Shown piece after piece: positions 43,399 to 52,946 of a stretch of DNA of 64,000 nucleotides (position 1 is the first letter of the stretch; each line of letters opens with the position of its first letter). Below the pieces are notes generated by a model. The model made no database searches, was not told the origin of the DNA, and saw only the letters and a list, made by a program, of their open reading frames with translations. The DNA comes from Psychroserpens jangbogonensis (GTDB taxonomy: Bacteria > Bacteroidota > Bacteroidia > Flavobacteriales > Flavobacteriaceae), in assembly GCF_000797465.1 (NCBI RefSeq), contig NZ_JSWG01000008.1, positions 216,181 through 280,180 of the forward strand. The letters are read 5' to 3'. Made by a program: the position numbers and the translations under genes.

Positions 43399-43428
43399 CA
43401 AATATAAATCTTTATTAGAGTATTACAA
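43399..43428 (-). promoter_or_regulatory. promoter of porV inside the end of porU
   Basis: On the minus strand TTG (43428-43426), exactly 19 bases, TATATTTG (43406-43399): a full consensus match. It overlaps the last codons of porU, so porV can be made without reading through porU. Confidence 0.75.
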
Positions 43429-46400
43429 GTTTTTCAATTTTTTCAACTTGTTTATTTAAACGATTGGATCTTACTTTTAGTTTATAAATATAGACACCTT
43501 TACCAATTTTATCGCCAAAGTCATCTCTACCGTCCCAAACAATATCTTTAGATATTGAACTTGTTACTTTACTTCCTCCGTTAGTTTGTCCATTTAGGGT
43601 CCTCACCAATTTACCAGAAACTGTAAAGATCTGTACTGAAACGTCTAAAACATCAGGACTATTGTGATTGAACCAAAATTCAGTATAATCAATAAACGGA
43701 TTTGGATAATTTAAAACATTATCAATAACTAATCCTTGATCTTTATCAAATACAACAAATTGTATTTCTGATAATGACGAATTATTGTAAACATCCCAAG
43801 CCTTAAGGCTTAATGTATGCAAACCTGGTTCTAAATCTCTGAATGGATAACTTACTTTTCCATTTTGATAATCATCAACATTTGCTTGATAGTAATCATT
43901 TAAAACAAAAGGGTTTGTTTCATCACCATCAATAATTGCAACAATATCGTGACCGATTCCGCTTGCAGTATTAATTCCATTTTCATCTTGTAGTCTTGCT
44001 ATAAGTGAAGGTTGTTCATTTGTGATACCACCAGAAACGAAATTTTCATCATTCATAAACAGGTTTATAACAGGACCAATATTATCTTCAGCTGCATCTT
44101 CATTAATTCCTCCAACTTGGATATCAAAACTAGAACCTGCTCTATTTTCTAAAGGCAGTGTTCTCATTGTATAGAAGTTTACTTTACCAGGACCAACAGG
44201 TATTCCTATATCTCTAGGCACAACAAACTCAAATTCAAACTGTCCATTCGCAACCGTAGCTTGACCTTTAAAAATGACTTCACCTAAAGTTTTAAAGTCC
44301 ATAATTACAGGCTGACCATTATTAGTTTGATTATCATTATTTAAGGTTTGCCTATCTATTTCTTTATCAAATATTGTGGCCGTTAAAATGCCGTTATAGT
44401 CAGAAAGCAAATTGCCAGATTCATTCACAACTTCTCCAGTGAGTTTCACCTTACCAAGGGCTTGTAATACATCTGTATCACCACCAATTGGTACATCATT
44501 AATTTTTGTTAATCTCACATCTGGTTTAGCAAAAGCTAATTTCATAGCAGGATCTCCAATGAACCAAACTAATGGTTTTTGGGGATTACTACTAATACCT
44601 GGATCATTTTTTGAAAGGCGTAATGCTTCAGCAACAGATGGATATTCGTTAGATCCAAATGCAAATAGATAAGGTTCTATAATTACATTAAAAGCCTGAC
44701 CTAGACTTACAAAAATCTGTCTAGTGGTTGTAATTAAACCAATAGCTCCACCTCTTGTATTCCAATAGGTAAATTCTCCTGCAGTCTGTCTCAAAGGATC
44801 ATCAAACTTCGTATACTCACAGGTAACTGTAATAAAAAGATTATACTTACAAGCATTAGATACTTCTTTAGAATCATTTTTATCAAAAATACGTTCGGCT
44901 GCTAAACCATCTTCTCCTCCATGTCCAAAATAATTAACCACAAGAGCTCCAACATCAATGGCATCTCTTATTTCTTTATTTACTTGAGGATAACGTTCTC
45001 CTGCAGAAGAGGATTCTTGAAGAAATGCATCGGAATGAATCTTTACTGCATTTAAAAATGGTTTTTCCTGTGTAATGGTATTAGCAATATCATCTGTAGT
45101 TTGCTGCAGTTCTCCTTCAAAACTTCCTATATCAACATCATCAGAAATCATTAAAATGTTATTTCTCCAATTCCCAAAAGAAGGTTCTGAGTAATACTCT
45201 TCAATCTTATCAACCAATTGCTTTGCTTGTTGTGGTGTATTTGCTAAAATTCTTCCTACCGCAATATCAGCTTTATTTGTAGTAGACATATCTCCTTCAT
45301 TATCATCCATCATAACATAAAAATCATCAGACACAAAAGAACTTGTCAGACTAAAACTATTATATGAAAACCACGTAGGAACAATATTTGTATTGTTGGA
45401 TATTCTGTTTTTATAATCAAAAGATGCATCTCCAAAAACACATAAATACTTCAACCTTTTGTCTGGTTCACTTGCATTATGATAGACATATCTTATCAAA
45501 TTTCTTATTCCACCTATATCTTGATTTCCTGAACTGAACTCTTTATAGATTTGAGGTAGTGTTATTACCTTTACATTTAAATCATACTGTTGTCTATTAA
45601 TCTCTGCAAGTCGTTCTGCTTGGGACAACATATTATTGGGAGTAATTATTATGTAATCTATATCTTGAAATTCACCTTGGCTATTTTGAAAAATAGTTCC
45701 TTTTATATTTTGATTACTTACGGATGTGTTTGCATCTCTTAAAGGCGAAAAGAAGTTTTGATTATTGATTGCTATATAATGTTTAAGACTTCCCGAAACA
45801 GCTTTAAAACTGAAGTTCGAATCTTGTTCAGAATTTGGAAGACTAGTTACATTATATTTATCTGTTATGTCCCAAACTTCTTTAACATTGGTAGTATTAG
45901 ACATTAAATACTCTACAACACCATCTGAAGTCTCCACAATATTGTTTTCAAAACTTAGTTGACCACCTGTATAATTTAGTTCTCGAGTTGCTTCAACAGA
46001 TACATAATCTAAATATCCTAAAGAAGACGGGTTACTACCATTATTATATTCTAGGTCTACAACTACTTCTGAAGAAGCAACAGCAAAATTCCCTTGATAA
46101 GATCCACCTGTAGCTAAAACTCCATCTGAAACTCCATTAAAATTTATGGTAGCTATATTTACAGTATTAACTTTAACTGACATTGTAGTTAGTACTTCTG
46201 ACACAGTAGCTCCATAAACTTTTATTCTTGCCGGCTCCGAAGGCACTATGTTTGGAAAACTAAAGGTAAATGTCTTTTCATTTTCTATATCAAAACGATC
46301 TCCAAACCATCGTCTACCAAGTTTTACAATATTATATTCATCAACTTCATGAAATTTATAGTCCTGAAATGTTGTAACCGTAAAATCTGAGTTCTCATCA

Positions 46401-47269
46401 GGCTGAACCATTGTTTCAATTCGTTTCCCAGAAGACCCTCCTACATTAACATAGTAATTAGATCTATTAGAGTACGGATTAATATTGGTATTGATATTAC
46501 TTTCTTCTACATTTCCATGAGGTCCTTCAGCATAAAATAAGATATAGTCTCCGTTATTAAATACACCATCACTTTCTCCAACAAACTTGATTGCATTTTC
46601 TGCTAGGTCAATGGGATAAAATTCATCGTTTGGCATAGGAATCATTGCACCTCCATTTCCGTAAATTTTAATAGTTCTCGGATCCACACTTGTATTTACA
46701 CCAATATCCTCTAAAAAACTTTTTGTTATTTTAAATACGCCAGATTTCTCGACATAAAAACGTTTCCAATTACCCGAACTTAAAACAGAATTAACTATCT
46801 CTTGTGTATCAAGAGCATTTCTATTTGCAGATGATGAGCCAGAGGAATAATTAATCTGAAAAGATGTGATCTTTTTAAAAACTCCATTATCATTAATAAT
46901 TGGACTAATCTTCAGAAATGCAGAAATTTTGTTTCTATCAATAGAATTAGACAACTTAAATTGAAGTGTCTTAGGGATTAAGTCTGTAGATAATGCTTTT
47001 AATTCACTACTTGACATTGTAGTATAAGATACATTAGAAAGTGTTAGAGATTTTTCATCTAACAATGTACTTATTGCCCATTGAGAAACATAGAATAGTC
47101 CTTCAGAGTCACTATAACTGAAATTTTCTTTATTAAAAGCTGGTAACTCAACTTGAAAAGATGATGTTTCTAGAGTAGTCGTGCCATCCCATTGGATTGT
47201 AAATTGTTTTTGTTGAGCAAAAGCAAAAACGGTGCACACAATAAAAGATATGAGTAACAGTTTTTTCAT
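43415..47269 (-). CDS. porU: type IX secretion sortase PorU
   Basis: Outer-membrane-associated cysteine peptidase (C25 gingipain family) that removes C-terminal sorting signals of T9SS cargo and attaches it to the cell surface. Of 1284 residues, a signal peptide is at 1-18; the catalytic His is in NYFGHGGEDG (DNA about 44911-44941) and the Cys in TVTCEYTKFDDP (about 44800-44830). The C-terminal end has a CTD-like beta region (YPNPFIDYTEFWFNH ... KGVYIYKLKV). It is divergent from gldJ and precedes porV, the same order as in F. johnsoniae. It has a full consensus promoter. Confidence 0.97.
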   Translation of the reverse strand: MKKLLLISFIVCTVFAFAQQKQFTIQWDGTTTLETSSFQVELPAFNKENFSYSDSEGLFYVSQWAISTLLDEKSLTLSNVSYTTMSSSELKALSTDLIPKTLQFKLSNSIDRNKISAFLKISPIINDNGVFKKITSFQINYSSGSSSANRNALDTQEIVNSVLSSGNWKRFYVEKSGVFKITKSFLEDIGVNTSVDPRTIKIYGNGGAMIPMPNDEFYPIDLAENAIKFVGESDGVFNNGDYILFYAEGPHGNVEESNINTNINPYSNRSNYYVNVGGSSGKRIETMVQPDENSDFTVTTFQDYKFHEVDEYNIVKLGRRWFGDRFDIENEKTFTFSFPNIVPSEPARIKVYGATVSEVLTTMSVKVNTVNIATINFNGVSDGVLATGGSYQGNFAVASSEVVVDLEYNNGSNPSSLGYLDYVSVEATRELNYTGGQLSFENNIVETSDGVVEYLMSNTTNVKEVWDITDKYNVTSLPNSEQDSNFSFKAVSGSLKHYIAINNQNFFSPLRDANTSVSNQNIKGTIFQNSQGEFQDIDYIIITPNNMLSQAERLAEINRQQYDLNVKVITLPQIYKEFSSGNQDIGGIRNLIRYVYHNASEPDKRLKYLCVFGDASFDYKNRISNNTNIVPTWFSYNSFSLTSSFVSDDFYVMMDDNEGDMSTTNKADIAVGRILANTPQQAKQLVDKIEEYYSEPSFGNWRNNILMISDDVDIGSFEGELQQTTDDIANTITQEKPFLNAVKIHSDAFLQESSSAGERYPQVNKEIRDAIDVGALVVNYFGHGGEDGLAAERIFDKNDSKEVSNACKYNLFITVTCEYTKFDDPLRQTAGEFTYWNTRGGAIGLITTTRQIFVSLGQAFNVIIEPYLFAFGSNEYPSVAEALRLSKNDPGISSNPQKPLVWFIGDPAMKLAFAKPDVRLTKINDVPIGGDTDVLQALGKVKLTGEVVNESGNLLSDYNGILTATIFDKEIDRQTLNNDNQTNNGQPVIMDFKTLGEVIFKGQATVANGQFEFEFVVPRDIGIPVGPGKVNFYTMRTLPLENRAGSSFDIQVGGINEDAAEDNIGPVINLFMNDENFVSGGITNEQPSLIARLQDENGINTASGIGHDIVAIIDGDETNPFVLNDYYQANVDDYQNGKVSYPFRDLEPGLHTLSLKAWDVYNNSSLSEIQFVVFDKDQGLVIDNVLNYPNPFIDYTEFWFNHNSPDVLDVSVQIFTVSGKLVRTLNGQTNGGSKVTSSISKDIVWDGRDDFGDKIGKGVYIYKLKVRSNRLNKQVEKIEKLVIL

Positions 47270-47322
47270 AGTACAAATAACGGCTATAAGGTCATGTTAT
47301 TATAGCATTTCAATTTTTTATT

Positions 47323-47352
47323 CAAAATTACAACAATATTTGATTTAACCAA
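47323..47352 (-). promoter_or_regulatory. promoter of porU
   Basis: On the minus strand TTG (47352-47350), exactly 19 bases, then TAATTTTG (47330-47323), a full match to the Bacteroidetes consensus. It is about 54 bases before the porU ATG. Confidence 0.75.
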
Positions 47353-47458
47353 CCGTTATTAAAGTCAAAATACACCGATTAACTGTTTAAAAGTCCGTTA
47401 TATTGTTCAAAAAACGGGATGAAATGCAACTTTTTTTCAATCTATTTCCTAAAAAATG

Positions 47459-47488
47459 TTGTTATTTTACCTTTAATTGCTATATTGC
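47459..47488 (+). promoter_or_regulatory. possible promoter of gldJ
   Basis: TTG at 47459-47461, 19 bases, TATATTGC at 47481-47488, one base from TAnnTTTG in the third T region and last G. It is 32 bases before the gldJ ATG in the divergent gap with porU. Confidence 0.45.
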
Positions 47489-47520
47489 GTGTCTAAAATT
47501 TAATTAGCTTACTTAAAAGT

Positions 47521-49206
47521 ATGGATATGAAAAACGTCTTAAACCTAAGGATACTATTAGCCCTAATGATATCTTTAACAATTGTTGGTTGTAGCAGAAA
47601 CTCTTCAGACAAGAATAGTTCTAGAGCCACAGGATGGAAAATTAACGATAAGAATGGTGGTTTTCAGTACAATGACAAATTCCAAGAACAAGAAACAAGC
47701 CCTGGATTAGTGTTTGTGGAAGGTGGAACATTTACTATGGGTAAAGTTCAAGATGATGTAATGCATGATTGGAACAACTCTCCTAATCAACAACACATTC
47801 AGTCATTTTATATGGATGAAAGTGAAGTTACAAATAAAATGTATACTGAATACCTTGATTGGGTAAAAAGAACTTATCCACCTGAAGAAGAAAACTACAA
47901 ATTAATTTATAAAGGAGCTTTACCAGATACATTAGTATGGAGAAACCGATTAGGTTATGCTGAAATGATGACAGAAAACTATTTACGTCATCCTGGATAT
48001 GGAGAATATCCTGTAGTAGGTGTAAGTTGGATTCAAGCTGTTGAATTTGCAAATTGGAGAACTGATAGAGTAGCCGAAATGGATCTTCAAAATGCTGGAT
48101 ACTTAGAAAGAGATTCGCATTTAACTTCTGCTGCTGATAGTAATTTCAGTACTGATACTTATATAAATGCTCCAACATTAACTTATGGAGGAAACGATAG
48201 TATTATAAACCCTGCAAAATCAAGAAAAAGAGTTCAAGTTACTGCAGCTGGTGATACCATTAATAATTACGCAAGAAGAGAATCTGGAATTATTTCTCCA
48301 GACTACAGACTTCCAACTGAAGCAGAATGGGAATATGCTGCTTTAGGTATGAGTGAATTAAGAAGCTTTAATGTATATAGAGGTCGTAAAAAATATCCTT
48401 GGGATGGACAATATACACGTTCAGGGAAAAGAAAAACTAAAGGTGATCAGTTAGCAAACTTTAAACAAGGAAAAGGTGATTACGGTGGAATTGCTGGTTG
48501 GTCTGATGATGGTGCTGATATTACTGCTCAAGTAATGAGTTATGAGCCTAATGATTATGGTTTATATGATATGGCTGGTAATGTTGCCGAATGGGTAGCT
48601 GATGTTTATCGTCCAATTGTTGATGATGAGTTTAGTGACTTTAACTACTATAGAGGTAATGTATATACTAAAAATGCAATCAATGAAGATGGAACTGTTA
48701 AAGTTGTAACTCCAGATGACATTGTATATGACACATTAAGTAATGGTCAAGTAGTTGCAAGAAACTTACCAGGTGAAATATTACAAGTGGCAGTCGATGA
48801 AGACGAAACTTATTTAAGAACAAACTTTGATAGAAGTGATAACAGAAACTTTAGAGATGGTGATAATAGATCATCTAGAAGTTACGCTACTGACTTTGAC
48901 GAAGAAGAAGGTGAAAACTCTGAAGCTAGTTTAACTAGAAAAATGTATAACTCACCTAAACATAATATCGAAAGAGATTCTACAGGTAAAGTATTAAAAG
49001 AATATGATACTTCAAACCAAAGAACTTCTATGATTAATGACGAAGTAAGAGTTTACAAAGGTGGTTCTTGGAGAGATAGAGCATACTGGATTGATCCTGC
49101 ACAACGTAGATATTTTCCACAAGATATGGCAACAGACTATATTGGTTTTAGATGTGCAATGTCTAGAGTTGGTTCTAAATCTCAAGGCGGTAAAAAAAGA
49201 AACTAG
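47521..49206 (+). CDS. gldJ: gliding-motility lipoprotein GldJ
   Basis: Outer-membrane lipoprotein needed for gliding and T9SS in flavobacteria, 561 residues. The lipobox IVGC gives Cys24. It belongs to the FGE/sulfatase-modifying factor fold, seen in FVEGGTFTMGKV, MDESEVTNKMYTEYL, YRLPTEAEWEYAALG, YDMAGNVAEWVADVY and YKGGSWRDRAYW...GFRCAMS, with a long acidic insertion between residues about 380 and 490 (DEDETYL, DFDEEEGENSEAS). The second ATG at 47527 is a possible start. It stands next to porU/porV as in F. johnsoniae, and a strong terminator follows. Confidence 0.98.
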   Translation: MDMKNVLNLRILLALMISLTIVGCSRNSSDKNSSRATGWKINDKNGGFQYNDKFQEQETSPGLVFVEGGTFTMGKVQDDVMHDWNNSPNQQHIQSFYMDESEVTNKMYTEYLDWVKRTYPPEEENYKLIYKGALPDTLVWRNRLGYAEMMTENYLRHPGYGEYPVVGVSWIQAVEFANWRTDRVAEMDLQNAGYLERDSHLTSAADSNFSTDTYINAPTLTYGGNDSIINPAKSRKRVQVTAAGDTINNYARRESGIISPDYRLPTEAEWEYAALGMSELRSFNVYRGRKKYPWDGQYTRSGKRKTKGDQLANFKQGKGDYGGIAGWSDDGADITAQVMSYEPNDYGLYDMAGNVAEWVADVYRPIVDDEFSDFNYYRGNVYTKNAINEDGTVKVVTPDDIVYDTLSNGQVVARNLPGEILQVAVDEDETYLRTNFDRSDNRNFRDGDNRSSRSYATDFDEEEGENSEASLTRKMYNSPKHNIERDSTGKVLKEYDTSNQRTSMINDEVRVYKGGSWRDRAYWIDPAQRRYFPQDMATDYIGFRCAMSRVGSKSQGGKKRN

Positions 49207-49225
49207 AATTTATATTCAATAAAAT

Positions 49226-49260
49226 AAAAAAGTCCTAACTATAAACGTTAGGACTTTTTT
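49226..49260 (+). terminator. intrinsic terminator after gldJ
   Basis: Stem AGTCCTAAC/GTTAGGACT with a 7-base loop, extended by A and T runs, ends 15 bases before the murF ATG. This leaves no room for a separate consensus promoter, so murF is either expressed by read-through or from a non-standard promoter. Confidence 0.88.
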
Positions 49261-49275
49261 ATTTAAATTTATTTC

Positions 49276-50541
49276 ATGACAATAGAAAAACTCTACGACA
49301 CATTTTTGAAATGCAATTCCATATCTACAGATACTCGAAAAATAAATTCAGATTGTCTGTTTTTTGCTCTGAAAGGAGATAATTTTAATGGAAATAAGTT
49401 TGCATTGGAAGCCCTTAAAAGAGGCGCACAGTTTGTTGTTATTGATGAAGAAAAATATAATGAGCATAGTAACTGTATTTTAGTTGATAACGTATTAGAA
49501 ACGTTACAAGGCTTAGCGAGACATCATAGACAAGCTTTAAACACTCCAATTATTGCATTAACTGGAAGTAATGGAAAAACAACTACAAAAGAATTGATTA
49601 ATGCTGTTTTATCTACAACTTTTAAAACAAGTGCTACAAAAGGAAACCTCAATAATCATATTGGAGTTCCGTTAACCATTCTTGAATTCACAAAAGATAC
49701 TGAAATTGGTATTGTTGAAATGGGAGCAAATCATCAAAAAGAAATAGAATTTTTAACAAATATTGCCTTACCAGATTATGGCCTAATTACTAATTTTGGT
49801 AAAGCTCATCTAGAAGGATTTGTTGGTATTGAAGGTGTTATAAAAGGAAAATCAGAATTATACGATCACTTAAAGACACATAATAAAATAGTATTTGTGA
49901 ACTATGATGACGTAAAGCAAATTGAACAAATTGGAAACTACGAAAAGACCATTATGTTTGGCTCAAATATGTCAATGACAAGTGCGCAACCTTTCATTAA
50001 TTTAAAATTTAATAGCACAAATATTAAAACACATTTAACTGGAGCATACAACTATAATAACATAGCTGCCGCTATTGCTATTGGCACATATTTTAAAGTT
50101 GATGACGACTCAATTTCTAAAGCTATTACAAATTATATCCCTTCTAATAATCGCTCTCAGATAATAGAAAAAAATTCGAATAAGATTATTCTTGATGCCT
50201 ATAATGCTAATCCAACAAGTATGATTGCTGCTTTGAATAATTTCGGAAGTTTAAATGATTCTGGAAAAGTCGCTATACTGGGAGACATGTTTGAATTAGG
50301 TGAAACTGCAGCAATAGAACACCAATCTATTTCAGATTATTCTCAAAAGTTCGATATCGAACACATTTATTTGGTAGGAGAACACTTTTTTAAAACGAAG
50401 AACAACTCGAATAGAGTCTCAAGTTTTAAATCTTTTGAGGACTTAAAACATAAATTACTTAACTCGCCTTTAAAACATAAATATCTTCTTATCAAAGGCT
50501 CTAGAGGAATGGCTTTAGAAAGAGTTTTAGATTATTTATAA
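49276..50541 (+). CDS. murF: UDP-N-acetylmuramoyl-tripeptide--D-alanyl-D-alanine ligase
   Basis: Cytoplasmic Mur ligase that adds D-Ala-D-Ala to the peptidoglycan precursor, 421 residues. ATP site ALTGSNGKTTTKELI, central EMGANHQKEIEFL, and YNANPTSMIAALNNF in the ligase domain, with FALKGDNFNGNKFALEALKRGA in the UDP-sugar binding N-terminal domain. It follows gldJ, as in other flavobacteria. No other peptidoglycan ligase is adjacent. Confidence 0.96.
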   Translation: MTIEKLYDTFLKCNSISTDTRKINSDCLFFALKGDNFNGNKFALEALKRGAQFVVIDEEKYNEHSNCILVDNVLETLQGLARHHRQALNTPIIALTGSNGKTTTKELINAVLSTTFKTSATKGNLNNHIGVPLTILEFTKDTEIGIVEMGANHQKEIEFLTNIALPDYGLITNFGKAHLEGFVGIEGVIKGKSELYDHLKTHNKIVFVNYDDVKQIEQIGNYEKTIMFGSNMSMTSAQPFINLKFNSTNIKTHLTGAYNYNNIAAAIAIGTYFKVDDDSISKAITNYIPSNNRSQIIEKNSNKIILDAYNANPTSMIAALNNFGSLNDSGKVAILGDMFELGETAAIEHQSISDYSQKFDIEHIYLVGEHFFKTKNNSNRVSSFKSFEDLKHKLLNSPLKHKYLLIKGSRGMALERVLDYL

Positions 50542-50569
50542 ACTAGCACAAAACATATTCTAAATGAAG

Positions 50570-50644
50570 TGGGTCATACTGGATTCGAACCAGTGACTTC
50601 TACCCTGTCAAGGTAACACTCTGAACCAACTGAGTTAATGACCC
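50570..50644 (-). tRNA. tRNA-Val (anticodon GAC)
   Basis: Folds as a full cloverleaf: acceptor GGGTCAT/ATGACCC, D arm with AGTTGGTTCA loop, anticodon stem TTACC/GGTAG with loop TTGACAG (anticodon GAC), T arm ACTGG-TTCGAAT-CCAGT and A as discriminator. CCA is not encoded. It reads GTC and GTT. It lies on the minus strand in tandem with a second tRNA-Val. Confidence 0.95.
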
Positions 50645-50658
50645 TTTTATTATAAACA

Positions 50659-50687
50659 AAAAAAGTCCGCATTAAATGCGAACTTTT
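50659..50687 (-). terminator. terminator-like hairpin between two tRNA-Val genes
   Basis: AAAAAGT/ACTTTTT and CGCAT/ATGCG around a C-A mismatch and a TAA loop, with a T run on both strands. On the minus strand it follows tRNA-Val(TAC) and precedes tRNA-Val(GAC), so the second tRNA may need its own promoter or be released by processing. Confidence 0.65.
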
Positions 50688-50696
50688 TAATAGTTG

Positions 50697-50771
50697 TGGG
50701 CGCGAAGGGATTCGAACCCCTGACCCCTTGGGTGTAAACCAAGTGCTCTGAACCAACTGAGCTACGCGCCC
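50697..50771 (-). tRNA. tRNA-Val (anticodon TAC)
   Basis: Cloverleaf: acceptor GGGCGCG/CGCGCCC, D loop AGTTGGTTCA, anticodon stem CTTGG/CCAAG with loop TTTACAC (anticodon TAC), T arm AGGGG-TTCGAAT-CCCTT and discriminator A; CCA not encoded. It reads GTA and GTG, so with the neighbouring GAC tRNA the pair covers all valine codons. Confidence 0.95.
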
Positions 50772-50833
50772 TAATTATTGGACTGCAAATATAGTCTAGA
50801 TTTTTAATTAGCAAAAGCTTTTTATAAAAAAAA

Positions 50834-52057
50834 TTAAATTATTTCAGCAACAACAAAAGTGCTGCCTCCTACGTAAATAAAATCTTCTGATTCTGCATTT
50901 TGAAAAGCAGAATTAAATGCTTCATTTACTGTATTATAACTATTCCCTTTAAACCCATAATCTAGGAACTTATTCTTTAGTTTATCTACGTCCATTCCTC
51001 TAGGAATATCCGGTTTACAAAAATAATATGTCGCATTCTTAGGCAACAAAAGTAATATTGAATCTAAATCCTTATCATTTACTACTCCAATAACCATATG
51101 AAGTTTATTAAACTCTTCCTCATCTAATTGTTTGATTATATAAGACAAGCCTTCTTTATTATGAGCTGTATCACAAACAATTTTAGGTTGTTCTTGTAAT
51201 ATTTGCCAACGACCTCTCAAACCTGTATTCTCAACAACGCTTTTAAATCCGTTTTCTAATTGTTTATCAGATACGAGAAATCTCTTTTGAGTATTTAATA
51301 ATTTAATAGTTTGAGCAACCGTTTTTATATTCTGTTTTTGATAGCTTCCCTTTAAATCACATTCAAAATTTTGTGTTACTAGTTGATCAGCGAAATAAAT
51401 TTCGGAAGTATTGCATTTAGCAATCTGAATAAATTCATCTTTAGTTTCTTGTTGTGTCTCACCAATTACTACTGGAACATTAAGCTTAATAATACCTGCC
51501 TTCTCTTTAGCAATGGCTTGATAAGTATTCCCTAAGAATTGCGTGTGATCAAAACCAATATTAGTAATTACTGAAATTTCTGGAGTAATGATATTTGTTG
51601 AATCCAATCGACCTCCTAATCCAACTTCAATAATAGCAATATCGACGTTTTGCTTTTCAAAATAATCGAAAGCCATGCCAACAGTCATTTCAAAGAAAGA
51701 CAAGCTGTTTCTTTTAAAAAAAGACAGATTTTGTTTTATAAATCCGATAACGAACTGTTTACTCACCTCATTACCATTAATTTTAATTCGTTCTCTAAAA
51801 TCTTTTAAATGTGGTGATGTATATAATCCAACTTTGTATCCAGCTTCCTGGAGCACTGAAGCTAGCATGTGACTTGTAGAGCCCTTACCATTGGTTCCTG
51901 CAACGTGAATGCTCTTAAAATGTCGCTCTGGATGATTTAAATGTTCTGCTAAAAGAAGCGTGTTAGATAGGTCAACCTTGTAAGCAGATTTACCTTGGCT
52001 TTGATACATCGGCAACTGCTTGAACATCCAATTGACAGTCTCTTGATAGTTCATCAA
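50834..52057 (-). CDS. folC: folylpolyglutamate synthase / dihydrofolate synthase
   Basis: Mur-ligase-like ATP enzyme (407 residues) that adds glutamate to folates or makes dihydrofolate. Signatures: HVAGTNGKGSTSHMLASVL (ATP loop), LYTSPHLKDFRERIKING, VGLGGRLDSTN and CDTAHNKEGLSYI. Its start overlaps the tonB stop by four bases, so it is the last gene of an exbB-exbD-tonB-folC unit. The functional link between folC and the TonB system is not obvious. Confidence 0.96.
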   Translation of the reverse strand: MMNYQETVNWMFKQLPMYQSQGKSAYKVDLSNTLLLAEHLNHPERHFKSIHVAGTNGKGSTSHMLASVLQEAGYKVGLYTSPHLKDFRERIKINGNEVSKQFVIGFIKQNLSFFKRNSLSFFEMTVGMAFDYFEKQNVDIAIIEVGLGGRLDSTNIITPEISVITNIGFDHTQFLGNTYQAIAKEKAGIIKLNVPVVIGETQQETKDEFIQIAKCNTSEIYFADQLVTQNFECDLKGSYQKQNIKTVAQTIKLLNTQKRFLVSDKQLENGFKSVVENTGLRGRWQILQEQPKIVCDTAHNKEGLSYIIKQLDEEEFNKLHMVIGVVNDKDLDSILLLLPKNATYYFCKPDIPRGMDVDKLKNKFLDYGFKGNSYNTVNEAFNSAFQNAESEDFIYVGGSTFVVAEII

Positions 52058-52908
52058 TTTGTAGGTGTAAAGTTCACACTTACTTTACCATATTGTCGAG
52101 CAGGTGCTTCAGAATCTGTGGGCCATTTATAGGACATGGCTATTTTTTTTGCTTGTGCTTTTAAACACGACGTAGCATTATTACTTCCTCTCACGCCTGG
52201 TGTAGCTTCAATAACTTGGCCACTTCGATTAACAACAATATCAACTACTATTAATCCATATTCGTTTTCACAACCATCAAAAAGTTTATAATTTGGTTGT
52301 CCTCTGCCATTTAAACCAAACCCAACACCTCCATTTCCAGAACCAGGAGTTCCTTTATATGGTGCATATGGGCTTCCATCTAAATCACCTTTATCTCCTG
52401 GGCCATCACCTGGACCTTCTCCATCTGTTGTTGGTCCTTCAGAATTTGTCACACCTCCAATAAGCGCATCCAGTTTATCCTTTTTATCTTGTTCTTCCTT
52501 AGCCTCACGTTCCTCCTCGTCTTTTTTAAGTTGCTCCAAACGTTCTGCCTCTGCTTCAGCTTTTGCTTCAGCTTCTTTAGCTTTTTTTATGGCTATAGCT
52601 TCCGCAGATTCATTGGTCAAAACATCTTCAGACTGACTATTCTCTTCTGAAGTTTCTTCAGGTTGTGCCTTGTCTGCTTGAGTCTCTTCTTTTACAACAT
52701 TTTCTGTAGGTCTTGATTTTATAGGTTCTGTAGGCTGAATCTTACCTGAACCAACTGGAGAGTTCCCAAAGTTAACAGCGACACCGTATTCTTCTGGAGG
52801 ATCCATGTATGGAGGACCAACCACAAACAATAGCAATACTAAAATAACAACAATAAGTGCTGTGATTTTTGCTGAATTACGTTCGTGCTTAGTTTTTAGG
52901 TACTTCAT
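52054..52908 (-). CDS. tonB: TonB-like energy transducer
   Basis: A 284-residue inner-membrane protein: one anchor helix at about 14-33 (ITALIVVILVLLLFVVGPPY), a long charged and low-complexity middle with Ala/Glu/Lys repeats (about 85-150), a glycine-rich patch, and a C-terminal TonB domain (DIVVNRSGQVIEATPGVRG, KIAMSYKWPTDSEAP, QYGKVSVNFTP) for contact with outer-membrane receptors. The middle would span the periplasm as a helix. It follows exbB and exbD in the standard order. Confidence 0.9.
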   Translation of the reverse strand: MKYLKTKHERNSAKITALIVVILVLLLFVVGPPYMDPPEEYGVAVNFGNSPVGSGKIQPTEPIKSRPTENVVKEETQADKAQPEETSEENSQSEDVLTNESAEAIAIKKAKEAEAKAEAEAERLEQLKKDEEEREAKEEQDKKDKLDALIGGVTNSEGPTTDGEGPGDGPGDKGDLDGSPYAPYKGTPGSGNGGVGFGLNGRGQPNYKLFDGCENEYGLIVVDIVVNRSGQVIEATPGVRGSNNATSCLKAQAKKIAMSYKWPTDSEAPARQYGKVSVNFTPTN

Positions 52909-52946
52909 ATTGTTGCATATGCAAACTTCATTCCGGAAAAATAAAG

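Noticed and set aside
50574..50756. Open frame of 60 codons across the two tRNA genes
   Set aside because: It covers both tRNA cloverleaf structures and their spacer, so it is a chance frame.
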